Shown here: piece by piece, positions 31,709-43,537 of the stretch
How positions within the stretch are numbered: the first letter of the stretch is position 1
Layout: each line of letters begins with the position of its first letter
DNA from: Crateriforma spongiae
GTDB taxonomy: Bacteria; Planctomycetota; Planctomycetia; Pirellulales; Pirellulaceae
Direction: 5' to 3'
Assembly: GCF_012290005.1 (NCBI RefSeq)
Contig: NZ_JAAXMS010000012.1
Span: forward strand, 1 to 64,000
DNA length: 64,000 bases
Translations under genes and position numbers: made by a program
Notes under the pieces: model-generated
Databases searched by the model: none
Seen by the model: only the letters and a program-made list of their open reading frames with translations
Told to the model about the DNA's origin: nothing

Positions 31709-31907
31709 ACACGGTTGCCTCGCCCTTCCGCACCGCACTCCCTGTTCCGTTGGCCGGCAATGTTTCGACATTGAATTGGATGCGGCGACTGGAAAGACCG
31801 TCGTCGTTTTTTTCCGGAATCTGCGGCAGATTGTCTCGTTGGTTTAGGATAAAGACCGCACCCACCGACTGTTTGCCCCACCTCTATCCCGCCTTGGAAA
31901 ATCATTG

Positions 31908-33185
31908 ATGTTGAATCGTCGTGCTTTGGTACGTTCATTTGGCGGCGGCATGATGGCGTTGCCGATGCTGGAATCCACCCCCGGTTCCGCCGCAACGCCA
32001 CGCAGCAGCTCGCCGCATGCTAAGCGTCTGCTGATCGTGGGGAATCCTTTCGGTGCCCATCCCGAACACTTCTTTCCGCAACAGTTTGGCAAAGACTTTC
32101 GGTTTCCAAAGACGATCCGTTCGCTGCAGTGGCTGAAGGATCGTTTGAGCATCCTGTCGCACACCGACCACAACATGAAGAGTGGTCATGGTCGCGAGAT
32201 CGCGTTTCTAAGTGGGGTGCTTCCGGAAACCAGCGCGGCGTATCCAGAAAAGAACATGACGATTGATCAAATCGTCGCTAGACGGACGGGGACGCAGACC
32301 CGATTCGCTTCGGTCAATGCTTGCTTGCAGCGCAGCATCCGGCTTAGCTGGAACGCCAACGGGGTGGACATCGAACCGTTCACCGACATTCGACGAATGT
32401 ACGATTATCTGTTTCTGAACCTGACAGCCAAACAGCGGCAGGAACGTCGGCAATTGCTGCAGCGAAACGGCAGCGTGTTGGATGCCGCCTTCGACCAGTT
32501 CAATCGCTTGCGGAAAAATTCTCCCAAAGCCGACAAGGAACGCTTGGATCTTTACGCAAATTCAATTCGCACGCTGGAACACAACCTGGTCGATCGCCAA
32601 CAGTGGGTGGATCGCGATAAGCCGACATTCGAACTGGACGGCTACGTCAGCGGTGGCGAAATCACGATCGAAAATCACTACAAAGCCATCTTTGACATGG
32701 TGTCCTATGCGTTCCAAACGGATTTGACTCGGGTCGCGACCATCGGGTTTTCCCCCGAACTGAAGTACACCGACATCCAAGGTGTCACCAGGGGTTATCA
32801 CGCCTGCACGCACAATGGCAAACGCGAAGACACCGTTGCGGAACTAGTTGCGATCGAATCGTTCCAAGTCCAACAACTGTCGCGTTGTCTGAAACAGCTA
32901 GACGAAATCCCCGAACCGAATGCGGATGGCAGCATGCTGGACCACACCGTCGTGTTGTTCGGCAGCGGCATGGGATACGGGGGAACCCATTCCAATCGCG
33001 ACCTTCCGATCTTGGTCGCCGGTGGTGGTTTCCAACACTGCGGGCATGTCGACACGCGTGATTCCAGCGGTGACAACATGCCGCTGTGCAATTTGTATTT
33101 GGCCATCTTGCAACGTTTTGGATTGGAGTACGAACAGTTCAACCAAAGTTCGGGCGCCTTCGATTTCAACCATGGCAAAGCTTGA
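31908..33185 (+). CDS. DUF1552 exported protein
   Basis: The 425-residue protein starts with a Tat-like signal (LNRRALVRSFGGGMMALPML) and contains the DUF1552 landmarks: FPKTIRSLQWLKDRLSILSH in part, GHGREIAFLSG, TIDQIVARRTG, and the C-terminal VLFGSGMGYGGTHSNRDLPILVAGGG in part. The fold is expected to be alkaline-phosphatase-like, close to DUF1501. It precedes the DUF1592 cytochrome by a few bases; the two families are consistent partners in planctomycetes, although the cytochrome usually comes first. Function unknown. Confidence 0.92.
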   Translation: MLNRRALVRSFGGGMMALPMLESTPGSAATPRSSSPHAKRLLIVGNPFGAHPEHFFPQQFGKDFRFPKTIRSLQWLKDRLSILSHTDHNMKSGHGREIAFLSGVLPETSAAYPEKNMTIDQIVARRTGTQTRFASVNACLQRSIRLSWNANGVDIEPFTDIRRMYDYLFLNLTAKQRQERRQLLQRNGSVLDAAFDQFNRLRKNSPKADKERLDLYANSIRTLEHNLVDRQQWVDRDKPTFELDGYVSGGEITIENHYKAIFDMVSYAFQTDLTRVATIGFSPELKYTDIQGVTRGYHACTHNGKREDTVAELVAIESFQVQQLSRCLKQLDEIPEPNADGSMLDHTVVLFGSGMGYGGTHSNRDLPILVAGGGFQHCGHVDTRDSSGDNMPLCNLYLAILQRFGLEYEQFNQSSGAFDFNHGKA

Positions 33186-33198
33186 AAGGATGTCCGTG

Positions 33199-35679
33199 AT
33201 GCACCGAACGTTTTTGACGACGCTGGTGGTTGTCTTCGTGCCGTCCATCGCACCGTGCTTTGCCGACAAAGCCTTGCTGCGGGACCACTGCGCCGATTGC
33301 CACACCGGTCCCGATCCCGAAGGCGACTTCAGTCTGCACGACTTGGGGCGCGCCCCCGACCAGTCCAATGTCCAGTTATGGATCAAAAGCCTGCAGCGGA
33401 TCCGCGCCGGCGAAATGCCGCCCGATGACGCCAGCGAGTTGTCAACGGAACAATCACAGACACTGCAATCGTTCCTGCAACACTCCGTGACGGCTTATGA
33501 ACGTGCATCGGCACCGACACTGCGGACGCCGCCACGCCGTTTGAACAACCGCGAGTTCGAAAACAGCGTCCGCGATGTCTTGCTGCTTGATCATGTCGGC
33601 ACGAACGATCCCATGGCGATGCTGTTGGGTGACACCCTGCATGACGGATTCGACACCCACGGTGAAACTTTGGGGATCAGCGAATTCCATCTGGACCAAT
33701 ACTTGGCCGCGGTTCGCGCCGTCCTAGATCAATGCATCTTTTCGGAACCACAACCTGAATCACAACACCATGTCGGCGCCCCCGACGATTTGATGGTTCA
33801 AGACAACGGAAATCGCCAACGCCGCGACCGGACCTTTCGCAGTGACCAGGGCATCGAAATCCGCAGCCCGCGTGAAAGGGCGGTCTGTAAGACGTTCCCA
33901 GAAACGACCGCAACCGGGTACTACCGCATCAGTGTCCGAGCCAAAGCACTTGATCGGCACGTTTATCCACAAGAAGCGACCGGCATCCACGATGACGACC
34001 CCTTGATCCTGCGAATGCATTTGGGCAATCGAAGCGTGGACTTTTCATTGGCCGAAGGCGAATTCCAGATATTCGAAGACACCTATTGGTTGGCGGCGGG
34101 GACACCGATTGAATTCTCGTTCGCAACCGATGGCCTTCGGTTGTTGAACAACGGCAACTTCAAGTTCCAATATCGCATCGGGCATGACTACATCAAGGAA
34201 CACAAACCGAATCTTTACCGTCGGGTCGTGACCGAAGAAGTCCCGAGGGCAACCAATCGCCGCGACATGCCCAGTCATTGGGTCCACTGGGTGAAGTATT
34301 GGCAAGGGCCGCGTCCGATGATCGGCGGCCTGACCATCGAAGGGCCGTTCTATGATTCATGGCCGCCCAAACGCCAAACCGCTTTGCTTGGTCCGGAGCC
34401 ATCCTTGAACGATGCCGCGGCAATTTTGCAACCCATTGCCCGGCGTGCCTGGCGGCGCAGTGTCACCGCCGATGAACTGGATCCCATCGTTCGACTTGTC
34501 CAACGTCATGCGGATTCCTTGGGCATCGTCGGCGCGTTGAAGGAAGGCATTGTGGCCATCTTGATGTCGCCATCGTTCCTGATGCCGGGCAGTGACCAGC
34601 TGACCGATAACGAACGCTTTGCCGCAAAGTTCAGCAATGTGTTGTCGGCGAGTATCCCCGACGCATCGTTGATGGCCAAAGCCGAACAGGGGCGGTTCGA
34701 CAGTGAAGCTGGGATCCGGGAAGAGCTAAGCCAATGGCTGCGATCCGGCCGCGCCGAGCCGTTCCTTCGCCAATTCCCCTACGCTTGGCTGCAACTGGAT
34801 CGCATCAACTTTATGGCACCGGATGTCGATCGATATCCGATGTACGAAAAGAAGCAAATCGGTGACGACATGGTCCGCGAAGCCGTCACTTTCTTTCAGC
34901 ACAACGTCCACAACAACCATCCGATTCCCGAACTTCTGACCGCCGACTATTCGTTCGTCAACGCGGATTTGGCGACGGTCTATGGTTTGACCGACGTCCC
35001 CGACGATTCCGTGCTACGCAAGTACACGTTCGGTGATGGTCGACGCGGCGGTTTCCTGGGGATGGGAGCGTTTTTGACCCTGACCGCTGACACGCTTAGC
35101 ACGTCCCCCATCCATCGTGCGGTTTATGTGATGGAAAACTTCATGGGCATCCATCCCGCCCCGCCGCCTTCGGACGTGGACATCCAAGAACCCGACATTC
35201 GATCGGCGCGAACCATCCGTGAAGTCTTGGAAGCGCACCGCAGCGACACGTCTTGTGCGGCTTGTCATCAAAACATCGACCCGTTCGGTTACGCATTCGA
35301 AAACTTCGATCCGATCGGTGCGTGGCGTGATCATTACGTCGACGCATCCCAGCCTGCCGATGCGTCCGCAGGGGGAAATCGGCGACGCCGCACAGCCGAC
35401 GTGGTCACCATTCCGGTGGACGCATCAGCGACGTTTCTTAGCGGCGCCCGTTACGATGACGTCACGGAATTTCGTCAGATCATGACGAATGATGTCAGCC
35501 GTGATCGCTTTGTCCGTTGTTTCGTCACGAAGTTTTTGACGTACGCCAACGGTGTCGCCCCCGATAACTTCAGTGAAATCGAAGCCATCGTGAAACGATC
35601 GTCCAGGCACAATTACCGAATCATCGACACGATGGCCGCGGCAATGGACAGCCCGCTGTTTCGCGAAACCAACCGCTAA
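33199..35679 (+). CDS. DUF1592/DUF1588-type haem protein, partner of DUF1552
   Basis: I choose the ATG at 33199 (826 residues) because GAAAGGA ends eight bases ahead of it; 33190 is an in-frame alternative. A signal peptide ([17 protein letters not shown]) is followed by a haem-type CADCH, then DUF1587 ([18 protein letters not shown], in part), DUF1595, DUF1592 ([15 protein letters not shown]) and DUF1588 with a second [19 protein letters not shown] in part, and DUF1585 at the end. The family may act in extracellular electron transfer or polymer oxidation, but no reaction is established. It forms a unit with DUF1552 downstream of an ECF sigma/FecR pair. Confidence 0.92.
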   Translation: MHRTFLTTLVVVFVPSIAPCFADKALLRDHCADCHTGPDPEGDFSLHDLGRAPDQSNVQLWIKSLQRIRAGEMPPDDASELSTEQSQTLQSFLQHSVTAYERASAPTLRTPPRRLNNREFENSVRDVLLLDHVGTNDPMAMLLGDTLHDGFDTHGETLGISEFHLDQYLAAVRAVLDQCIFSEPQPESQHHVGAPDDLMVQDNGNRQRRDRTFRSDQGIEIRSPRERAVCKTFPETTATGYYRISVRAKALDRHVYPQEATGIHDDDPLILRMHLGNRSVDFSLAEGEFQIFEDTYWLAAGTPIEFSFATDGLRLLNNGNFKFQYRIGHDYIKEHKPNLYRRVVTEEVPRATNRRDMPSHWVHWVKYWQGPRPMIGGLTIEGPFYDSWPPKRQTALLGPEPSLNDAAAILQPIARRAWRRSVTADELDPIVRLVQRHADSLGIVGALKEGIVAILMSPSFLMPGSDQLTDNERFAAKFSNVLSASIPDASLMAKAEQGRFDSEAGIREELSQWLRSGRAEPFLRQFPYAWLQLDRINFMAPDVDRYPMYEKKQIGDDMVREAVTFFQHNVHNNHPIPELLTADYSFVNADLATVYGLTDVPDDSVLRKYTFGDGRRGGFLGMGAFLTLTADTLSTSPIHRAVYVMENFMGIHPAPPPSDVDIQEPDIRSARTIREVLEAHRSDTSCAACHQNIDPFGYAFENFDPIGAWRDHYVDASQPADASAGGNRRRRTADVVTIPVDASATFLSGARYDDVTEFRQIMTNDVSRDRFVRCFVTKFLTYANGVAPDNFSEIEAIVKRSSRHNYRIIDTMAAAMDSPLFRETNR

Positions 35680-38600
35680 GCATCGACCGCCAATTCAGCC
35701 GCGACTTCCGGTTCGCGGCGACGGGATGCAAACAGCACGGTGATGTCTTCCAGGATCATGTAAAGACAGGGCACCAGCACCAAGATGATCGCGGTGGCAA
35801 ACAGAATCCCAAAGCCCAGGGAAATCGCCATCGGGATGATGTACTGGGCCTGCAGTGACGTTTCAAAGATCAGCGGCACCAAGCCACCAAAAGTGGTGAT
35901 CGTGGTCAGCAAGATCGGGCGGAAGCGTCGCAGTCCGGCGAAGGTGATCGCCTGGATCGCCGTTTCCTCACGGCGCAATTGGTTCGCATAGTCAATCATG
36001 ATCAGCGAGTCATTGATCACGACGCCGGACAACGCGATCACGCCCATCAGGCTGACCAGTGACAAATCGTATCCCAACAGCATATGCCCCAGTACCGCGC
36101 CGACGATGCCAAAGGGAATCGCAACCAGCACGATCAAGGGTTGGACGTACCCGCGAAACGCAACCGCCAACAGCGAATAGATGACGGCCAAAGCCAATCC
36201 GAACGAACCATAAAGGGATGACGTGGATCGACGCATTTCCGCATCGCTGCCTTCGAACGTCCAGGTGATGCCAGGATAATCTTCGCGCAGTGCAGGCAAT
36301 TCCTCTTGCTGCAATGCGGCCAAGACCTGAGTGATCGCTCGCTTGGGTTCGACGTTCATCGAAACATTGATCACGCGTCGGCCGTCGCGACGAGTGATTG
36401 ACGAAAATGCAACGTTCTTTTCCACGTCGGCGACGTCCAACAGTGGAACCTCGGCACCATTAGGCGTACGGATGACAAGGTCTTCCAAGTGGTGCATGTC
36501 TTCGCGTTGGTGTTCGGGCAACTTCACCCGGACTTCGTTTTCGTTGGTTCCGCGCAACAGACGCAGTGCCAAGGATCCGAAATAGGCACCACGCAATTGT
36601 CGTCCCAGTTCTTCGTCGGTCAGCCCCAATGCGCGGCCTTCAGGACGCAGCCGAAAGTCGTACTGGTTCTTGCCACGGTTGAAACTGTCGTTGACGTCAC
36701 GAACATCGGCGTACTGCTCGACCCGTTGGACGAACGCCTTGGACGCCTTTTCCAGAATGTCGATGTCGCTGTGGCTAAGGTCAATGCTTAAATCACGTCG
36801 ATGACCACCGGGCCCGCTTTCCGCTTCGAAAGTCACCTGGTCGACACCGGGCAGATCGCCGATGGATTCACGCCACAGGTCGATCACATCCTTGGCCGTC
36901 ATGTCACGCTGATCCGGCGGCTTCATCACGATTTCGACGTCGATGAAGCTTTGGCCGCGGACGTTGGTTTTGATGCCTTCGGCGACTTCATACAGATTGT
37001 GTTCGTCGAACATCCGCAAACTGGCCCGCGTCACCGTATCGGCGATCTCGGCGGCTTGGTCCTGGGTTGTACCGACGGGCATACGAACACCCGCTTCGAT
37101 TTCATCGGCCGAAACCTCGGGCATTAATATCATGCCCATGTGGGCACTGTTGGCATAACCCGTGACGATGATGAACAACGCTAGCGCCGCCGACGTCGTC
37201 ACGTAACGGTACCGCAGACACCCACGCAACAGCGGCCCGTAAAGCAATTCCACCAGGCGGTTGAAAATGCGGCTGAAGCCCTGCTGGCCCCGGTGAAGCC
37301 ATGCCCCCAGACCACGTCGACGGATCGTGCCGTCGGCGCGCTGGCCCGCATCACGTGCGTGGGCCAAGTGGGCGGGCAGAATGAACAGCGATTCGATCAG
37401 CGAAAGCGTCAGCACAATGATGACGACGATCGGCAGCGGCTTCCAAAACTTGCCGGTTTCGCCGGGAATAAAAATCAGGGGTACGAAGGCAACAATGTTC
37501 GTCAGGATGCTGAACACCACTGGACTGGCAACTTGCTGTGTCCCCTTGATCGCGGCCTCCTCGTGATCCGGTTCCGTTTGCCGTTTTTCGTGCACGTTTT
37601 CGCCGACCACCACGGCGTCGTCGACCACGATTCCAAGAACGACCAGGAAACCGAACAGCGAAATCATATTGACGCTGACACCGACCACCGGCATGAACAC
37701 CAGCCCGCCGATGAAGGACACCATCATGCCCATCATCACCCAAAACGCCAGCCGCATTTCCAGGAACAAAGCCAAGATGAACAACACGATGCCGACGGCG
37801 ATGACGGCGTTTTCGAGGACCAGGTACAGACGGCGCCGGAATTCCTCGGCGTTGTTCCGATCGACTCGCCATTTGACGCCCGGTGGCAAGACCGTTTCAA
37901 AGTCGGCCATCGTCTTTTCCACCGTTTCGGCGATTTCGATGGGCGATTGCGTACCGGCACGAAAGATGTCCAGTTCCACCGACGGGGTCTGGCTGAACTG
38001 TGAATGAAAGCCGACGTCTTCGAAACCGTCACGAATTTCAGCGATATCGCCCAGACGCACGACTTGGCCGCCTTGTCCGGAGACAATTTCGATCGCAGCA
38101 AATTCGTCCGCCCACTGTTTGCGTGCTTTGACTCGCAACAGCACTTCGCCCGCGTCGGTTTGAACCGAACCGGCTGCCACGTCACGGCTGGATCGACCAA
38201 TGATGTCGGCGACGTCGCTGAGCGTTAGACCGTATTCACGCAAACGTTGGCGTGGGATTTCGATGTGGGTCACATAGTTGGGCACACGACGCAATTCGAC
38301 CTGGGTGATCTCCTCGGTCGCCTGCAACTGATCCCGCAACTGTTCGGCCAGTTGTCGCAAAGCCCAGATATCGATCGGTCCATAGATCGCCACCTGCATG
38401 ACTTCTTGTTGCTCGGACTGCAGCCGAACTTCGGGTTGTTCGATCTGTTCGGGAAACGTTCGAATCCGATTGATCGCCTGTTCAATCTCTTGGAACGTTT
38501 TGACCCGATCTTTGCCGCCGACCAATTCGATCAAGACTTCGCCACGACCTTCACGCGCTTCGCTGGTGATTTCGCGGATGCCTTCGACGCTGCGGATGGC

Positions 38601-38840
38601 ACCTTCGATCGGGCGTAAAATCCCCTGTTCCACTTCTTCCGGCGAAGCGCCGGGATAGCCGACGTTGACTTCGACGACGTCCAGCAAGTACTGCGGAAAG
38701 ACCTCCTTTTGGACCGCAAAGGCCGACCAGATTCCGCCGCCCAACAGCAAACACATCAACAGGTTTGCCGCGATCGGGTTGCGAGCCATCCACGCGATCG
38801 GACCGCGAGGTGTCGGTGATGAGGATGCGTCACGTTCCAT
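35676..38840 (-). CDS. RND efflux pump inner-membrane permease (AcrB/HAE1 type)
   Basis: At 1054 residues it has the full RND length with twelve membrane helices and two large periplasmic loops. The proton-relay pair in helix 4 is intact: [11 protein letters not shown] with Asp407 and Asp408, at the same numbers as in AcrB. Helix-10 residues lie in [16 protein letters not shown]. It pumps out hydrophobic compounds with the adaptor and outer-membrane factor encoded just upstream in the same operon (order: outer-membrane factor, adaptor, pump). Substrate is unknown. Its stop is adjacent to that of the convergent DUF1592 gene. Confidence 0.95.
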   Translation of the reverse strand: MERDASSSPTPRGPIAWMARNPIAANLLMCLLLGGGIWSAFAVQKEVFPQYLLDVVEVNVGYPGASPEEVEQGILRPIEGAIRSVEGIREITSEAREGRGEVLIELVGGKDRVKTFQEIEQAINRIRTFPEQIEQPEVRLQSEQQEVMQVAIYGPIDIWALRQLAEQLRDQLQATEEITQVELRRVPNYVTHIEIPRQRLREYGLTLSDVADIIGRSSRDVAAGSVQTDAGEVLLRVKARKQWADEFAAIEIVSGQGGQVVRLGDIAEIRDGFEDVGFHSQFSQTPSVELDIFRAGTQSPIEIAETVEKTMADFETVLPPGVKWRVDRNNAEEFRRRLYLVLENAVIAVGIVLFILALFLEMRLAFWVMMGMMVSFIGGLVFMPVVGVSVNMISLFGFLVVLGIVVDDAVVVGENVHEKRQTEPDHEEAAIKGTQQVASPVVFSILTNIVAFVPLIFIPGETGKFWKPLPIVVIIVLTLSLIESLFILPAHLAHARDAGQRADGTIRRRGLGAWLHRGQQGFSRIFNRLVELLYGPLLRGCLRYRYVTTSAALALFIIVTGYANSAHMGMILMPEVSADEIEAGVRMPVGTTQDQAAEIADTVTRASLRMFDEHNLYEVAEGIKTNVRGQSFIDVEIVMKPPDQRDMTAKDVIDLWRESIGDLPGVDQVTFEAESGPGGHRRDLSIDLSHSDIDILEKASKAFVQRVEQYADVRDVNDSFNRGKNQYDFRLRPEGRALGLTDEELGRQLRGAYFGSLALRLLRGTNENEVRVKLPEHQREDMHHLEDLVIRTPNGAEVPLLDVADVEKNVAFSSITRRDGRRVINVSMNVEPKRAITQVLAALQQEELPALREDYPGITWTFEGSDAEMRRSTSSLYGSFGLALAVIYSLLAVAFRGYVQPLIVLVAIPFGIVGAVLGHMLLGYDLSLVSLMGVIALSGVVINDSLIMIDYANQLRREETAIQAITFAGLRRFRPILLTTITTFGGLVPLIFETSLQAQYIIPMAISLGFGILFATAIILVLVPCLYMILEDITVLFASRRREPEVAAELAVDA

Positions 38841-38870
38841 CGCGTTTACATGATCCGCAGGTCGGTCGGT

Positions 38871-40223
38871 TTACGTTTCATCGTCGTTTTGTCCCGTTGG
38901 GTCCGTGTCTTCATCGGACTCGGTCGAATCCGCTTGGTTGGGTACTTTCGGTGCCCCGGTTTCAGCGTCTTCGGTCTCATTCGAATCGCCGGCTTCATTC
39001 TTGTCCGATTCGATTTTTCGCAGGGAGACCCCATCGGCAACGGTTGCCAGCGTGGTCGCGACCACTTCATCGCCGTCGTTCAATCCATCACGGATGTAAA
39101 CATGGTCGGCGTCACGAAACACCACATCGGCTTGTCGAATCCGCAACTCATCGTCCTGCATCACCCAGACGGTGTCACCGTCACGAAGATAGGACCGTGA
39201 CAATCGTACGACGTCGTGAATGGGTCGTCCTTGAATCTCCACATCAACCAACGAATCAATGATCAACGGCGGGTCGTCACCTTGCAGGCTAAGCGGATCG
39301 GCAACACTGATCAGCACCCTTGCCAAACGTGTTCGCTGGTCCAGCGCACCGATCATCCGCGAAACCACACCGATTCGATGGACGTCGGGTCCCCAAGCAT
39401 CACGATCGCGCAGGATGACTTCCGAGCCGTCGGGTACTGTATCGGCATCGTAGGATCCGACCGATTCGGGATTGGCAAATTGGATCCAACGCAGGCTGCG
39501 TAGCGGTACGGCGGCGGACACCCAGTATTCATGAATGCCGACCAACTGTCCCAGTTCGTCACCGGTACCGACCTGAGATCCGACGTGAACCGTGCGCGAT
39601 AACACCTGGGCATCGAACGGTGCTAGCACCTTCGTGCGATCCAAACGCAATTTTGCTCGTTGGACACCGGCCTGGGCGGCGGCAACTTCGGCGCGGATCG
39701 ACGCGATCTGCGGCTCGCGCAGGACCAATGCACGATTGGTCCCCTCGATGGTCCCCTCCAGCAGCTTCAGCTCTTTCTGCGCCAAGCTTTGTCGGCCGGA
39801 TTCGATATCCAGCGAAGCCTCCGCTTTACGCAGTTCACTTTCGCTGATTCGCAGATCGTTTTCAAAGTCCGCCGGGTCGATCTTCAGCAACACGTCGCCC
39901 GCCTTGACCATCCCGCCGGGGATGAAGTGTGGCGACAGTTCAATGATTTGGCCGTCCACACGCGGACTTAGCGAGACTTCCTGGGCGGCCTGAACGTTTC
40001 CCAGCACCGTGATGGTGGGTCGACACGTCTGACGATGAACGGTGATCGTTTCCACCAACGCCGACGATTTGCGTTTGGCGTTGATCGTTTGCGCCGTCGG
40101 CTCGGTCTGGTTGATGATCACGACCGCCCACACCGAACCGGCCAGAATTCCCGCACAGGCAATCACGCTGACAATGATTCGAAACCATTGCCATCCGGAA
40201 TGCTGCTTTGGCGGGCTACTCAT
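38871..40223 (-). CDS. RND efflux periplasmic adaptor (HlyD/AcrA type) with acidic tail
   Basis: From the ATG at 40223 (450 residues) there is one membrane anchor (residues 15-37), a barrel-sandwich/lipoyl half ([20 protein letters not shown] in part), a long alpha-hairpin rich in Glu, Arg and Ala, and a beta-barrel domain ([19 protein letters not shown] in part). The last ~48 residues are an acidic, Ser/Thr/Asp/Glu-rich disordered tail (for example [16 protein letters not shown]), unusual for this family. Its start overlaps the outer-membrane-factor gene end by eight bases; it links that protein and the pump. Confidence 0.93.
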   Translation of the reverse strand: MSSPPKQHSGWQWFRIIVSVIACAGILAGSVWAVVIINQTEPTAQTINAKRKSSALVETITVHRQTCRPTITVLGNVQAAQEVSLSPRVDGQIIELSPHFIPGGMVKAGDVLLKIDPADFENDLRISESELRKAEASLDIESGRQSLAQKELKLLEGTIEGTNRALVLREPQIASIRAEVAAAQAGVQRAKLRLDRTKVLAPFDAQVLSRTVHVGSQVGTGDELGQLVGIHEYWVSAAVPLRSLRWIQFANPESVGSYDADTVPDGSEVILRDRDAWGPDVHRIGVVSRMIGALDQRTRLARVLISVADPLSLQGDDPPLIIDSLVDVEIQGRPIHDVVRLSRSYLRDGDTVWVMQDDELRIRQADVVFRDADHVYIRDGLNDGDEVVATTLATVADGVSLRKIESDKNEAGDSNETEDAETGAPKVPNQADSTESDEDTDPTGQNDDET

Positions 40224-41994
40224 CAGGCGGGGCGACGATCGTTTCGAAGGAGGGCGGAGTGGGAAGGCGGGTCGGCCCCGACCAGTTTGCTCGGGACGCT
40301 TCGACATTCAATAGCTCGTTCGGTGCCGAAACACTCGGCCCCGTCGATAATAAATCGATCAGGCGCTCACGGTCCGGACTGTCCGGCGCCGGCAAAACGT
40401 CGTCACCAGCATCCTGCCTGCGTTCTTCGTCGCCGGGCATTCCATTCGTCTCGGACGATTCGGCCGACGAATCGTCACGCAAACCGTCCGGTCGGTCTTC
40501 ATCACCCGAATCGGCATCGGTGGCGGCTGGTTCGGATTCATCCCGCGCCGGTGATTCCACATCAACCGTGGACACCACCACGATATCGGCGGCCTGGGTT
40601 CTGGGATCAAAGCCACCGGCCAACGCCAAGTACAACGACACGCGGATCAACCGCAATTCTAGTTGAGCGGCCAGAGATTCGCGTTGCAAACGTTGCCAGC
40701 CCTGAATCGCGGTCAGAACGGCTAAATAGTCTTCGTCGCCGATCAGGTACTGTTCACGCAATTGTTCGGACGATTTGCGTGCAAGCTCGGTCTGTTCGGC
40801 CAAGTGTTCCAGCCGCTCCAGCTGATAGCGTTCCTGAGCCAATGCGTCTTCGACTTCGCCAAACGCAATCAACATCGTCTGGCCGTACTCGTTATAGCGC
40901 AAACGTGCCACCGATGTGGTCCGATCCACTTCCGCACGTCGCTGGCCGCCGTCGATCAGCGGGGCAACCAACTGGCCACCGATCGACACGAACCAATCAC
41001 GGAACAAATTTTCAGGTGAATCGGCAACATTCAAAACGGATCCGGTCAGATTCAGCCGCGGGAACTGATCGGTGATCGCCGCCGCCACATCACGATCGGC
41101 CGCCTGAAATGCCAGAAAGGCGCTGCGAACATCCGGTCGCCGATTCAACAATTCGGCGGGCAATCCGGTTCGCGGCAACGCCGGCATGTCGGGCAAACGG
41201 GTTCCCGGATCATAGCTGGCCGTTTGCGGTAGTTCGCCCAACAAGATCGCCAACTGGTGCTCCAGCACATCGACACGCGATTTGGCGACGGCGTACTGTT
41301 CGAACGTCGACTCCAACAACTGACGCTGACGCAGAACGTCCGGACTGCGAACCAGCCCCAAACCGAATCGCGATTCCTGCAGGTCCAGTCCCGTGCGGTT
41401 GGTTTCGATCTGGTCGTCCAACAGTTCCAGCTGCGCTTTCGCTTCGATCAAATTCAGCCACGTCCTCGTGACCTCTGCCGAAACGGCCAACGCGATGGTC
41501 TGATAGTCGGAATACGTGGCCGAGGCTCGCAAACGTTCCGCATCGACCAACGCATCGATCTGGCCCCAGAGGTCGACGATGTACGAGGCGTCCAAACCGA
41601 TCACGCTGGGGAAATCGTCGTCGCCTGGGCCAAAGTCGCCGCCCGCAGTCGCGACGCCATTGACGTCGGGAAAGAAGTCCGATGCCTGACGACGAGCCAC
41701 CGCGCGGGCGGCCGAGACTCGCTGTAACGCGGCGGCCAGATCGTAATTGCCACCAAACGCCTGCTGGACTCGGGCGTTGAGTTCCGCATCACCAAATGCG
41801 GTCCACCAGCGGTCGGACATCTCCGCCGGCCCCGAATCGGAAAACGTCGGCAAAGGTTCGTTGTTCAGCCGACCGATCGCTTCTCGGTTGGCGCATCCGC
41901 CGACGCCGACGAGGCATCCCGTCGTCAACAGACATAACAGTGGACCGAGCTTGGCGCAGGCTAGACCCAGACGGATTCCGTGAAAATTGAACAT
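40216..41994 (-). CDS. TolC/NodT-family outer-membrane factor lipoprotein with acidic extension
   Basis: From the ATG at 41994 (592 residues) it has a lipoprotein signal ([13 protein letters not shown]; the second Cys is the likely anchor) and two outer-membrane efflux repeats with the helical patterns of NodT-type factors ([20 protein letters not shown], in the first; [16 protein letters not shown]-like in the second). About 110 residues beyond the normal end form a disordered acidic segment ([18 protein letters not shown] and others). It is the first gene of the RND operon and gives the outer-membrane channel. Confidence 0.92.
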   Translation of the reverse strand: MFNFHGIRLGLACAKLGPLLCLLTTGCLVGVGGCANREAIGRLNNEPLPTFSDSGPAEMSDRWWTAFGDAELNARVQQAFGGNYDLAAALQRVSAARAVARRQASDFFPDVNGVATAGGDFGPGDDDFPSVIGLDASYIVDLWGQIDALVDAERLRASATYSDYQTIALAVSAEVTRTWLNLIEAKAQLELLDDQIETNRTGLDLQESRFGLGLVRSPDVLRQRQLLESTFEQYAVAKSRVDVLEHQLAILLGELPQTASYDPGTRLPDMPALPRTGLPAELLNRRPDVRSAFLAFQAADRDVAAAITDQFPRLNLTGSVLNVADSPENLFRDWFVSIGGQLVAPLIDGGQRRAEVDRTTSVARLRYNEYGQTMLIAFGEVEDALAQERYQLERLEHLAEQTELARKSSEQLREQYLIGDEDYLAVLTAIQGWQRLQRESLAAQLELRLIRVSLYLALAGGFDPRTQAADIVVVSTVDVESPARDESEPAATDADSGDEDRPDGLRDDSSAESSETNGMPGDEERRQDAGDDVLPAPDSPDRERLIDLLSTGPSVSAPNELLNVEASRANWSGPTRLPTPPSFETIVAPPDE

Positions 41995-42122
41995 CTCGAA
42001 ACCCGCATAGATCGAAATGTTCGTTGATCGCAAGCCCAATCGACACGGCCCCATCCTTCCGGGGTGCCGTCCAAGACACAGACGAACCTGATCATCCAGT
42101 AAGCGATGGGCGATGGAGACGA

Positions 42123-42509
42123 TTAACTGTCACCGGGAAGCGTCAGGTTGACGTTTCGGCGATACAGATTTTGCAGCGCAGGCACTGACACGATCGGCTG
42201 TGCAACCACACCGCCAAAACGAGCCTCGGTGACCATCACGGGCCGGTCATGGATCAAGCAGAAGACGCACCCACAATCGTCAAACCGGACGTCTGTTTCG
42301 TCGGCATACTTGCAATACAAACCGCCCGAAAATCCGACGTTTCCAAACTGCAACCGTCGGCCATCGGCGTCTTCGGCCAACGACAAACATTTCTGACAAA
42401 AATGCCAGGGATAGCGAGGGAAACTGCGCTGCGACGCGCCACATCCGGGGCAGTGATGCGTGGGCGGATCGGCAGATGGCGATGCAGAACGCGTCGATGA
42501 CCTGTTCAT
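42123..42509 (-). CDS. Small zinc-ribbon-like protein
   Basis: The 128-residue product has an N-terminal pair of CxxC motifs (HCPGCGAS ... FCQKCLSL), which should bind one zinc, and a further Cys cluster (LYCKYADET, DDCGCVFC). The C-terminal half is mixed beta/helix with no catalytic signature. No export signal is seen. It is a hypothetical protein, not in an operon with the RND genes (its neighbour starts 130 bases away). Confidence 0.6.
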   Translation of the reverse strand: MNRSSTRSASPSADPPTHHCPGCGASQRSFPRYPWHFCQKCLSLAEDADGRRLQFGNVGFSGGLYCKYADETDVRFDDCGCVFCLIHDRPVMVTEARFGGVVAQPIVSVPALQNLYRRNVNLTLPGDS

Positions 42510-42691
42510 GGTGAATCATCATCGCGATCGCGAATCCTGATGTAAAGCAACGTTGCGTCAGCTGCCTGTATGCAAGCAGCCGTCCCAGCATCGCCGCCGA
42601 ACATGTCGACGACGATGCGTGCCTGCAAGTCCCGCGATCAACGGTGACGCGATGAATTGAAACCTAACAGATCACCCCATTCATCGAATCT

Positions 42692-43477
42692 TCAATCGGC
42701 CGGCAGGTAAAAAACGGAACCCGCACGTACGGTTAGAAGTTCGACATGTGCCGTCAAAGGCGTATCACCGACCTCACGTCGAAAGATCAGGTGCTTGTGA
42801 GTTCGGGTGGCCGGATGGGTCAGCTTGCCAACGGCATCTTCGGCGTAAACACCAACAACTTGGGCCGATACATCGTGAACCGTTTCTTCGAACGGGCGTT
42901 GCGACGGCGGAATCGGTTCCTTGCGAATGCGAGCGTGAACCGGACAGGCACCGTGAATCACGTGAACATCAGCTTTGGCGAATTCCCCAACGATCCGAAA
43001 CATGATCGGTTTGGATGAATCACCGCCACGCCGTTGGATCTGTTGCTGGATGAACGTGTCCAGCTCCGCATCGGTCAGGTCTTTGGGGACCACCGTCTTT
43101 TCCCAAGCGTCCACGTGGGCACCGATCAACATGGTGGCTTGCCGGTCGCCGGTATCGCCCGCAACCGACTGCAATTGTCCCTGTGGATTGACCTGTGAAA
43201 TCACCATTTGCCCGCCGGCTATCGTGATCTCTCCCTCCAAGCCCTCCAATGCGCCGACGGCGAACAGGTTCGACACAGGTTTTAAATCTGACAGTCGCAC
43301 ACGGCCATGATGTTGTTTCATCCCGATGACTTGATGCATCTGGCCGAACTGCAACAGGGCGCCGCGTTGATCCCCAGAGGTTGACGAATGGGACGTTGAT
43401 TCTTCTGCATGCAATGCCGAACACGCGGTTGCCAAGCATGACAAAACGAATACCGGAATGAAGTGATGGTGTCGCAT
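42692..43477 (-). CDS. Exported acetolactate-decarboxylase-like protein
   Basis: The ATG at 43477 follows a strong AAAGGAG site; 261 residues. A signal peptide ends near ALHA-EES. The body matches the acetolactate decarboxylase layout by eye: GALEGLEGEITIAGG (compare the family's GTFNGLDGE), a FRIVGEF strand with Arg161, and three C-terminal His in THKHLIFRRE (227, 229) and TAHVELL (His244), placed as the zinc ligands of that family with a four-residue longer gap. The family removes CO2 from acetolactate to make acetoin; an exported homologue here may have another substrate. Assignment is remote and inferred. Confidence 0.5.
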   Translation of the reverse strand: MRHHHFIPVFVLSCLATACSALHAEESTSHSSTSGDQRGALLQFGQMHQVIGMKQHHGRVRLSDLKPVSNLFAVGALEGLEGEITIAGGQMVISQVNPQGQLQSVAGDTGDRQATMLIGAHVDAWEKTVVPKDLTDAELDTFIQQQIQRRGGDSSKPIMFRIVGEFAKADVHVIHGACPVHARIRKEPIPPSQRPFEETVHDVSAQVVGVYAEDAVGKLTHPATRTHKHLIFRREVGDTPLTAHVELLTVRAGSVFYLPAD

Positions 43478-43537
43478 CAAAAGGCTCCTTTGGGTAAGCG
43501 GCCGACACGGATGCTGTCGACCACAAGAAAATGGAAA

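Noticed and set aside
31908-35679. DUF1552/DUF1592 pair as a previously unknown system
   Set aside because: This pair is widespread in planctomycetes; only its order and sigma neighbour are noted.
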